Part shown: positions 57,453 through 64,000 of the stretch, piece after piece
Numbering within the stretch: position 1 is the first letter of the stretch
Layout of the letters: each line of letters opens with the position of its first letter
Virus record (IMG/VR): IMGVR_UViG_3300030508_000015
Location: 62,001-126,000 of that record
Strand: one strand, 5' to 3'
Length of the DNA: 64,000 nt
Source of the DNA: a virus
Translations under genes and position numbers: made by a program
Notes under the pieces: generated by a model
Database searches by the model: none
What the model was told of the DNA's origin: nothing
Seen by the model: only the letters and a program-made list of their open reading frames with translations

Positions 57453-59513
57453 ATGCAATTATTAGAATTAACATTACATAATTATAAGCTGCATAGAAAC
57501 AAAACTTTAGCTTTTGAATCTGGTGTAGTAGGAATAGTGGGAGGTAATGCTAGTGGTAAATCTAGTATTATAAGTGCCATTTGTTTCTTATTTACTGGGG
57601 AAATTGATACACCAAAGAAATCAGATTGTATTACATTAGGAGAAACTGAAGGTTGGGTTAAGGGTAAGTTCTTATTAAATGGAAAGGAAGGTACACTAGA
57701 AAGACATTTAACCGGCTCTAAAGTTATATTAACTTATGATGATGTTGTTTATAATAAGACTACTGAAGTTAATCAGCTTTGGAATGACTTGTTACAAATA
57801 GACAGCACTATCTTTAATAATGTTATAGTAGCTAAACAAGGTGAAATTCAAAGTTTATTCAGTGATGAAACCGTGGTCAGAGAAAAAATATTTCAAAAAA
57901 TATTCATGGTTCCTAATACTGATAAAATAAGAAACACAGTTTGGGATAACTATATAAAAGTATGCCCACCAGAGAAATTAGAGGAAGACGTTCAGTTACT
58001 TATTGTAGATCAGACTAACGTAGCTATCGAACGTAATAAAGCATTGGCCAAAATAGAAGAATATACTATTGAATTAGTAGATGAACATACTTTAAAGTGT
58101 TTCCAGGATAGGATTAATTTTCTTGAAAAGTGTATTACAGACCTGGATAAAAGGCCGGAATTAGAAAATCAGAAAAACTTATATGAAGTAGAAGTAAGTC
58201 AATTACATCAAATTATTATCGATCTTCAAGGTAGTTTAGAAAATTACCAGTCTAGCCTGGAATTACTCAATAAACTTAATGAATTTGTTGAAACTAGATC
58301 AGTATTTAACAGGAGTCAATCTATAATATCTGAACTGGATGCTATAACTAAAAATATAGATTTAAATTTGTTGGCAGAGAAAAGGAGTGAGCTTATAGTT
58401 GCTGAAGATAGGAAAACTAGTAATTATGATTATCTACTCGAATGTAATGCTGATTTAAAAGAAGTTTTGAAACAGAAAAACAGTTTATTACAATTAAAGG
58501 GTCATGCTAATTGTCCTACTTGTTATCAAGCATTATCGGATGTTCAACCTTTGTTAATTAATCTACAAGTTACTGAAGATGAATTGACTAGAAAAATTAA
58601 TAAAGCTAATACAAGTTATCAAGTAGATTTAAAAGATGTTCAAAGATTGAATATTGAATTGTCTAAATATGATTCTTTGTTATCTAGAAAAGGTTATCTA
58701 GAACAAGAGCTGGCCAGGACTAAAAAAGTTACTTATTCTGTACAAGAACATACTAATACTCAAACTTTATTAGATGGTAGGCATGATATAGAAGGTGAAT
58801 TGACCAAAGCTAATAATAGGTTAATCGAACTTGATGCTGAAATAAGAGTAATTAATGAAAAGTTAAACAATCTGGCTATTTATGATGGAGAGAAATCAAT
58901 AGAAGAGGAATTAGCTATATTACAACAAGTTATAGAGAATAATAATACTACTAAAGATAATATAGCTAATCTACAGTTAATTAGTGGTAAATTAGAACAT
59001 GAGCTGACTTTGTTAGAATCTAGAATAGTTCTTAGCCAGAATAATCATACTTATAATATTAGGAGGAAAACCTACTTAGATAAGTTGAATGCTGTTTATG
59101 ATATGTTTGCAGTTCATAAGTTTCCAAGAAAACTGATTGAAACTTATATGGATAATGTACAAAGCTATATCTCTAACTATCTGGATTACTTTGATCTACC
59201 TTATACTATAGTAGTAAAAGACGGGTTTAGGATTAGGCTATGTGATAGTGCTAAGAGAGTACTACCCACTGTTTCAGGTGGACAAGAGGTAATGATTGGG
59301 TTAAGTTTGAGACTGGCTTTGCATCGAATGTTTGCCAAAGCGTTCCCTATTCTAATAATAGATGAAGGAACAAATCATTTGAGTGAAGTGAATAGGCAAA
59401 ATTATTTTAATTTGATTAATGAACTTAGAAAACAAAAGGTTATCAATCAAATTATAGTAATAGATCATGATGTTGGTTTGAGCACAGTAGTTGACCAATT
59501 AATGGAATTATGA
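57453..59513 (+). CDS. sbcC: SbcC/Rad50-like ATPase
   Basis: Walker A 'GIVGGNASGKSSI' (about residues 28-40), Q-loop-like 'VIVAKQGEIQSLFSD', long coiled coils, a zinc-hook 'ANCPTCYQAL' near residue 352, signature 'TVSGGQEVMIGLSLR' (about 605) and Walker B 'ILIIDEGTNHL'. 686 aa. With SbcD it forms the end-resection nuclease complex used in recombination-dependent replication. Confidence 0.92.
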   Translation: MQLLELTLHNYKLHRNKTLAFESGVVGIVGGNASGKSSIISAICFLFTGEIDTPKKSDCITLGETEGWVKGKFLLNGKEGTLERHLTGSKVILTYDDVVYNKTTEVNQLWNDLLQIDSTIFNNVIVAKQGEIQSLFSDETVVREKIFQKIFMVPNTDKIRNTVWDNYIKVCPPEKLEEDVQLLIVDQTNVAIERNKALAKIEEYTIELVDEHTLKCFQDRINFLEKCITDLDKRPELENQKNLYEVEVSQLHQIIIDLQGSLENYQSSLELLNKLNEFVETRSVFNRSQSIISELDAITKNIDLNLLAEKRSELIVAEDRKTSNYDYLLECNADLKEVLKQKNSLLQLKGHANCPTCYQALSDVQPLLINLQVTEDELTRKINKANTSYQVDLKDVQRLNIELSKYDSLLSRKGYLEQELARTKKVTYSVQEHTNTQTLLDGRHDIEGELTKANNRLIELDAEIRVINEKLNNLAIYDGEKSIEEELAILQQVIENNNTTKDNIANLQLISGKLEHELTLLESRIVLSQNNHTYNIRRKTYLDKLNAVYDMFAVHKFPRKLIETYMDNVQSYISNYLDYFDLPYTIVVKDGFRIRLCDSAKRVLPTVSGGQEVMIGLSLRLALHRMFAKAFPILIIDEGTNHLSEVNRQNYFNLINELRKQKVINQIIVIDHDVGLSTVVDQLMEL

Positions 59514-59529
59514 ATAAAGTGAAAGAATT

Positions 59530-59880
59530 ATGAAGAAACCAAAACCAATAACTGTAAGTCAGTTAGATTGGAGTGAGTGTATAGAATATTTGGAGAAGAA
59601 GTATGATTTTGAATCCCGTAATTATGCCAAGTCTAGTTATAGTACGTTCAATACAAAACCTTATCTAGATTTCTGGCATTATATATGTGATTCTCAAAAT
59701 CCTTCTAATGGAGGTACTATTTATTTTGATAAAGATAGTTTGGATATATGTAAGTTTAATCATGAAGACAAAGACTTGCCTAAAGAGTTTAGAGGCTGGC
59801 GAGAGAAGATAATTGGGTATATCCTCAACGAATTCGGGGAAGGGAAAAACAAACAATGTGAATTCAAAACTGAATGGTAA
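59530..59880 (+). CDS. Hypothetical 116-aa protein
   Basis: MKKPKPITVSQLDWSECIEY..., acidic, with 'FWHYICDSQNPSNGGTIYFD'. Similar to small phage proteins of unknown function; no family assigned. In operon with SbcC and downstream genes. Confidence 0.58.
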   Translation: MKKPKPITVSQLDWSECIEYLEKKYDFESRNYAKSSYSTFNTKPYLDFWHYICDSQNPSNGGTIYFDKDSLDICKFNHEDKDLPKEFRGWREKIIGYILNEFGEGKNKQCEFKTEW

Positions 59881-59887
59881 ATTAATT

Positions 59888-60115
59888 ATGAAAATAACAA
59901 CTAATATATATGGCGTTTTCTTTAAAGGAAACAATGGTAAATGGTCTAAGAACCCGGTTTACGAAGAACTAGTAAATGACAGGGAAATTGCTTCTAGTAG
60001 TGGGCTTGAAGAAACAGCCTCACCTAGAAAGCATAGAATAGCTTATAATAAAGCCTCAGCTAGAAATCTACATAAGAAAACCAAGCTTATGCGGATGGTT
60101 TGGGAAGAAGTTTGA
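59888..60115 (+). CDS. Hypothetical 75-aa protein
   Basis: MKITTNIYGVFFKGNNGKWS..., basic C-terminus (RKHRIAYNKASARNLHKKTK). The start at 59888 follows the previous stop by 7 nt; a longer frame from 59813 lies inside the previous gene and is not accepted. Could bind nucleic acid by charge. Confidence 0.58.
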   Translation: MKITTNIYGVFFKGNNGKWSKNPVYEELVNDREIASSSGLEETASPRKHRIAYNKASARNLHKKTKLMRMVWEEV

Positions 60116-60119
60116 TTAT

Positions 60120-60236
60120 ATGTTTTTATCTGGAATAATTGTAGGATTCCTGGTTAGACATATTCTATGGTATTCTGATAAGAGAAAAACGTTAGTCAAT
60201 CTGTTTAAACATAATAAAGATAAAGATGAACATTAA
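60120..60236 (+). CDS. 38-aa membrane peptide
   Basis: MFLSGIIVGFLVRHILWYSD then a Lys-rich tail (KRKTLVNLFKHNKDKDEH). Starts 4 nt after the previous stop and overlaps the helicase gene by 11 nt. Function unknown. Confidence 0.55.
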   Translation: MFLSGIIVGFLVRHILWYSDKRKTLVNLFKHNKDKDEH

Positions 60237-61692
60237 TATAACTAGAGTTGATGGAGCTATTTTAATAGACCCAGCACCTAGTTATATAACATCTTATCTA
60301 CAATATTCACACAGGAGCTTTGGTTTACAAGGCTATAAGAGAGTTAACAAATTCGAAAAGAAAGAATTGTACACCGCAGCTCCTGAAAGTGGTATTATCT
60401 CCTTTGCTGGGTTTTTTGACAAAGTTTCTAAGTTAATTGAATCAGAGAATGATACTCTGGTAGTAGATGATTGTAGAACATTTGTTAAAGAACCCAACTT
60501 AGCAGCAGTAAGAGATATTAACTGGGATGGTATAGACAGTACTGGCTTAAGAGACTATCAGATTCCTTTGTTAGTTGAGTTTTTGTATAAAGCTTGGGCA
60601 GGTAACGGTATTTGTTGTGCAGCTGGTGGTGCTGGTAAAACTATATTAATGGCTTGTACTTATGCTGCTTTTCAAGAAATAGGTCCAACTATTATAGCTA
60701 TGCCGTTAAAAACTATATTTGATACAACTTATCTTAAATTTACTAAGCTATTTCCTAACAAGCATATAGGTAGAGTAGGTGGTGGTTTTAATGATATTTC
60801 AAATGATATTACTATAACTACATATAAATCATTAAAAAATGCTTCATTAGAGAAGTGTAAGTTATTGATAATGGATGAGATACAGAGTACTACTGGTGAG
60901 ACAACGGTATCTACATTAAGTAGTATTACCCCAGTCAGAATGTTAGGGTTTACAGCTACAGATAAAAACTTGTTTAATGGCGCTGATAAACTGTTAAAAG
61001 GTTTATTTGGTGAAAGATTAATATATTTCCCTTACGCTGATGCTGAAGCTGCCGGTGCTGTAGTTCCTTGTAATGTATATATGGTTAGAGTTCCAGATTC
61101 TGCTAGATTTAGTGGAGATAGTATGGATGCTAAGCTGATTAGAGGTATAAAAAAGAATGAGGTTAGGAATAAGTTGATAGGTGAAATTTGTAGTTCCATT
61201 CCTAACAATTGGCAGAGTTTGACGTTTGTAGATCATATTGCTGACCATCTAATTCCATTATACAATTTCATGCCTTCTGGTACTAATTATGTACATAGGG
61301 GTCAGGGTAAGGAATTTGGAGCCTTTTCTTTAAATGTAAAGACTCAAGATAAAAATTTGAATGACTTTAGAGAAGGAAAATATCAACACCTAATTGCGAC
61401 AGATGCTTTGAAAGCTGGTTGTGATTTGCCTGAAATTAGAGTAGTAATTCAAGCTAGTGGTGGAACTAGTGAAGTAGAAATATTACAGGAAGCTTATAGA
61501 GGGGCAAGAACAGCTCCAGATAAAGAAGGTTTTTTCTTAATAGACTTTCTAGATAACCACAATGAAACGCTTGAAAATATGGCCATGAAAAGAATGGCTA
61601 TCTATGAAAAACAAGGTTGGAAAGTTAAGATAGTAAATACTCCTAAAGAAATAGATTGGAGTTGGAATAAAGAAGAATTAAAAGAATTATGA
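60226..61692 (+). CDS. SF2 DNA helicase (UvsW-like)
   Basis: Q-like 'GLRDYQIPLLVEFLYKAW', Walker A 'CCAAGGAGKTILMAC' (about residues 127-141), DEAD-like 'LLIMDEIQST', motif III 'RMLGFTATD', and C-terminal 'LIATDALKAGCDLPEIRVVI' and 'LQEAYRGARTAPDKEG' (motifs V/VI). 488 aa. Expected to unwind or anneal branched DNA in recombination/replication, upstream of the primase-helicase genes. Confidence 0.88.
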   Translation: MNINITRVDGAILIDPAPSYITSYLQYSHRSFGLQGYKRVNKFEKKELYTAAPESGIISFAGFFDKVSKLIESENDTLVVDDCRTFVKEPNLAAVRDINWDGIDSTGLRDYQIPLLVEFLYKAWAGNGICCAAGGAGKTILMACTYAAFQEIGPTIIAMPLKTIFDTTYLKFTKLFPNKHIGRVGGGFNDISNDITITTYKSLKNASLEKCKLLIMDEIQSTTGETTVSTLSSITPVRMLGFTATDKNLFNGADKLLKGLFGERLIYFPYADAEAAGAVVPCNVYMVRVPDSARFSGDSMDAKLIRGIKKNEVRNKLIGEICSSIPNNWQSLTFVDHIADHLIPLYNFMPSGTNYVHRGQGKEFGAFSLNVKTQDKNLNDFREGKYQHLIATDALKAGCDLPEIRVVIQASGGTSEVEILQEAYRGARTAPDKEGFFLIDFLDNHNETLENMAMKRMAIYEKQGWKVKIVNTPKEIDWSWNKEELKEL

Positions 61693-61695
61693 TAA

Positions 61696-62628
61696 ATGAA
61701 CACAATATTGGAACAACAACTTAAGCTTAAATATAATAAGGTTAAAGTTAGTGGAGATTGGTTTTATATCCCTTGTCCTACCTGTGCACCTCATAATAAG
61801 AATAAAATGAAAAGATATGTGCCAGCAAATGGATATAATAGTGGTTGTTTCATTTGCGGAATTAAACAGGATGTAGCAACTCTGGTAGATGGTTACTATA
61901 TACCTTCTAATCTAGTAATTGAAGAAAAGGAAGAAGTAAGAGAAATAAACCAACTATCTCTGGTTCTTCCATATAATCATGCTATTCCAGTCAATCAATT
62001 AGCAGAAGATCATCCAGCAATTCAATTCTTGTATAAAGATGAATTGAGAGACCTGGATACTTATGCTAATGAATACAAGATAGTGTTTGTGCCGTTTGAA
62101 GGTGGTAGGAACTTTCATAATGGTAGAACATATATTACTAGTGCTGAGAGACTTATATTCCCGGTATACTTTAATAATAGTCTGGTAGGTTGGCAAATGA
62201 GAAGTATTCCTGGTACTATATATGGTGATTTGCAAAATGTTGTAAAGTACTACCATCTATTTCATAAAGGTGATTACTTATATAACTATGACAATGCTAA
62301 AAAGTTTAAGCAAGTAATTGTAGTTGAAGGGGTTAAGAAAGCTTTAAAATTCCCTAATAGTGTGGCTACTTGGGGTTGTTGTATATCCAAGAATCAATTA
62401 AAGTTGATACAAACCTGGCCGGAAGTAGTTATGTTATTAGATTCAGATAAGAATAATGACAATACGCAAAAGATGGCTAATAAGTTTGTTGATAACATTA
62501 ATTTAGGTGGGAGTTCCAAGGCCATAAATATAGATTTAGCAAAATACGATGCTTCTTCACCAGATGACTTACCTAAGGATATCTTGCAAGAAATAGTTGA
62601 TAATGAATGGAGGATAAATGTACATTGA
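61696..62628 (+). CDS. DnaG-type primase (zinc finger + TOPRIM)
   Basis: An N-terminal zinc finger 'YIPCPTCAPHN ... GCFICGIKQ' (two CxxC pairs) is followed by a TOPRIM core: 'QVIVVEGVKKALKF' (Glu), 'SVATWGCCISKNQLKLI' and 'VVMLLDSDKNND' (DxD). 310 aa, shorter than cellular DnaG, similar to the primase half of phage primase-helicases. Overlaps the next gene by 11 nt. Confidence 0.88.
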   Translation: MNTILEQQLKLKYNKVKVSGDWFYIPCPTCAPHNKNKMKRYVPANGYNSGCFICGIKQDVATLVDGYYIPSNLVIEEKEEVREINQLSLVLPYNHAIPVNQLAEDHPAIQFLYKDELRDLDTYANEYKIVFVPFEGGRNFHNGRTYITSAERLIFPVYFNNSLVGWQMRSIPGTIYGDLQNVVKYYHLFHKGDYLYNYDNAKKFKQVIVVEGVKKALKFPNSVATWGCCISKNQLKLIQTWPEVVMLLDSDKNNDNTQKMANKFVDNINLGGSSKAINIDLAKYDASSPDDLPKDILQEIVDNEWRINVH

Positions 62629-63175
62629 AAATTCGAATACTGCTTTAATAGAGGAATTTTGCTATGAATTTGCTAAACAATGTAATTATGTGCTTACTAA
62701 GAGTTTAAAAAGCCAGTTATATAATCCAGTTAGTAAAGCATTGGCTATTAGTAGAGAGTTAGAGGTAGAGCCAAAAGTCTATGTAGCAGCTCATGTCTAT
62801 TTCTCTCCTTTATTAAAAGGTTATACTAAACTGACTCCAAATCAGCTGTATACTAGAGATTCCAAGACTTATGTTGAAGAATATCTTAAATTTGACAGAC
62901 ATATAGATAGAGAGTTTGAGACTCAATGTAGAATATTGGCTGAATGCCTGGATAATGGCTGGAAAGAAAGATTAGCTTTATTAAATTCTACTTTAGACTT
63001 TTTACCCTGGTTTAGAGTATTAATATCTACGGAAAGAGATGAAGAAATTATTAGAGTATATAGTGATGTAGCTACTAATATGTTAAGAAATGATAAACCT
63101 CTGCTAAACTATCTTAAGACAATTAAATCAGATAGTGGTCAGGGATTGGATTTTTCAAGGTTACCTAGATTATGA
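62618..63175 (+). CDS. Hypothetical 185-aa protein between primase and helicase
   Basis: All-helical, charged (MYIENSNTALIEEFCYEFAK ... SDSGQGLDFSRLPRL). No family recognised. Its overlaps with both primase and DnaB-like helicase genes suggest a replisome role such as helicase loader or linker, which is inference from position only. Confidence 0.55.
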   Translation: MYIENSNTALIEEFCYEFAKQCNYVLTKSLKSQLYNPVSKALAISRELEVEPKVYVAAHVYFSPLLKGYTKLTPNQLYTRDSKTYVEEYLKFDRHIDREFETQCRILAECLDNGWKERLALLNSTLDFLPWFRVLISTERDEEIIRVYSDVATNMLRNDKPLLNYLKTIKSDSGQGLDFSRLPRL

Positions 63176-64000
63176 ATGATACAAATTTTACTGAGCCTTT
63201 AACCGATGCTGATTTTTCGGAATTGTTGATTAGGCATATGCTATTATCTCCGGAAGTGAGTAATAAAGCTAAACAATTGAATATTGTAGGAGATGATTTA
63301 GTATTGGATGATACTTATGGTAATCAAGTATATAAAGAGCTGGTAAATATCATTAATAGTATAGATGTTAGACCAGTGCCAGCTAATACATTGTTGGATG
63401 GCTTAAAACATAAATTTGAGGATGGAACTTTAATTGATAGTTTAAAAGATAATACACTTGAACTATTTGAGTACTTCTATAATGCAGATAGGTTGTTGGA
63501 GAGTCCTGAGTTCTTTGATAGTAGATTGTTACCTTTCCTAAAGAATAGGAGGGCACAGAAGCTTATTAATAAGTATAGGGATGATGTTCATACCTTAACC
63601 AGTGAATTAAATAAACTCAATTTAGATTTGGCTGGCGATTCTCCTATGAGCAGGCCTAGGGTGATGAATCCTTTTAGTAGTATCATATTCAAGACTAAGA
63701 GTAGTATGATAGGTACAGGTTTAAGTAAGCTGGATGAGAAGTTGGATGGTGGACTATTATCTAGTGAATATGCTATGTTGCTAGGATTTTCAGGTGGGGG
63801 TAAATGTCATGGAAAAGGTACTAAAATATTAATGTATGACGGTTCAATAAAGAATGTTGAAGATATTAAAGTGGGTGAATTACTAATGGGTAATGATTCA
63901 ACATCTAGAGAAGTACTTAGTTTGGCTAGGGGTAGTGAGCAAATGTATAAGGTAATTCCTGTTAAGGGGGAACCTTGGACTTGTAATGAATCTCATATCC
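63172..64000 (+). CDS. DnaB-like replicative helicase with intein (3' truncated)
   Basis: ATGA overlap start at 63172. The helical N-terminal domain (~1-180) is followed by the RecA-type core 'IGTGLSKLDEKLDGGLL' and Walker A 'MLLGFSGGGK' (about residues 202-211). The next residue is Cys of an intein, so the Ser/Thr of the P-loop must follow after splicing, outside the window. Unwinds DNA at the fork with the adjacent primase. Confidence 0.87.
   Translation, partial: MNDTNFTEPLTDADFSELLIRHMLLSPEVSNKAKQLNIVGDDLVLDDTYGNQVYKELVNIINSIDVRPVPANTLLDGLKHKFEDGTLIDSLKDNTLELFEYFYNADRLLESPEFFDSRLLPFLKNRRAQKLINKYRDDVHTLTSELNKLNLDLAGDSPMSRPRVMNPFSSIIFKTKSSMIGTGLSKLDEKLDGGLLSSEYAMLLGFSGGGKCHGKGTKILMYDGSIKNVEDIKVGELLMGNDSTSREVLSLARGSEQMYKVIPVKGEPWTCNESHI
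63805..64000 (+). mobile_element. Intein N-terminal part inside helicase Walker A
   Basis: It starts CHGKGTKILMYDGSIKNVED (block A, with the nucleophilic Cys at 63805-63807). It then reads 'IKVGELLMGNDSTSREVLSL' (block-N3-like) and reaches 'GEPWTCNESHI' (block B-like, with His) at the window edge. The endonuclease and C-terminal blocks are beyond the window. Confidence 0.9.

Noticed and set aside
59813-59887. N-terminal extension of the 75-aa gene
   Set aside because: The extension would lie inside the coding end of the preceding gene; the ATG at 59888 fits the usual spacing.

Overview
The window is 64 kb of an AT-rich genome that reads as a large tailed double-stranded DNA phage (Caudoviricetes). 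It has a large terminase, long low-complexity tail fibres, a primase/helicase pair, an SbcC/SbcD recombination nuclease pair, a nucleotide-metabolism operon, and many tightly packed small genes joined by ATGA overlaps. Both edges cut through genes that carry inteins, so the genome extends beyond the window on both sides. The host cannot be named. Almost no gene has a Shine-Dalgarno sequence. Several transcripts appear to start at, or a few bases before, the AUG from sigma70-like promoters. The standard bacterial code fits, with TAA, TGA and TAG all used as stops.

Layout. 0-3.6 kb: end of a SNF2 helicase with an intein, RNase HI and a probable virion protein. 3.6-10.7 kb: a block of small, mostly minus-strand, more GC-rich genes with many hairpins; it includes an unusual IF2N / OST-HTH / cold-shock fusion and two copies of a GGTCAx hexamer-repeat cassette. 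10.9-12.8 kb: small paralogues and the first Cys-every-third-residue protein. 12.9-20.4 kb: an HUH-like Rep protein, then a run of glycine-zipper and proline-rich virion proteins, and a gene resembling the N-terminal part of RNA polymerase beta. 20.4-33.6 kb: a LAGLIDADG endonuclease and the tail fibre/adhesin genes. 33.6-35.0 kb, minus strand: a second beta-like fragment and a papain-like protein. 35.1-41.6 kb: MazG, dCMP deaminase, class II ribonucleotide reductase, HNH endonuclease, NUDIX, dTMP kinase and ThyX. 41.6-42.3 kb: a non-coding region with phage-type promoters and a structured RNA. 42.3-49.1 kb: packaging-side genes with terminase, plus a tRNA-like element. 49.2-54.8 kb: a Ycf46-like AAA ATPase split by an intron, then DUF3150-, Ycf35- and DUF2997-like genes. 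54.8-64 kb: Cys-repeat proteins, SbcD, SbcC, an SF2 helicase, primase, and an intein-containing DnaB-like helicase.

How it fits together. The nucleotide operon would supply dNTPs, especially dTTP, through B12-dependent reduction, deamination and ThyX. SbcCD, the SF2 helicase, the primase and the DnaB-like helicase would form the replication/recombination module. Two separate beta-like RNA polymerase pieces on opposite strands suggest a phage-encoded multisubunit polymerase split across genes, as in giant phages. Independently, several intergenic regions carry an unusual promoter: a C-rich box exactly 23 nt upstream of GGTATAAT-like sequence. It could be read by a phage-specific transcription apparatus. 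Mobile elements (two inteins, one intron, two free-standing endonucleases) are abundant, and all three in-gene elements sit in Walker A coding sequence.

The strongest candidates for new biology are the split polymerase, the C-box promoters, the three Cys-X-X repeat proteins, the IF2N/OST-HTH/cold-shock fusion and the structured RNA at about 42 kb.
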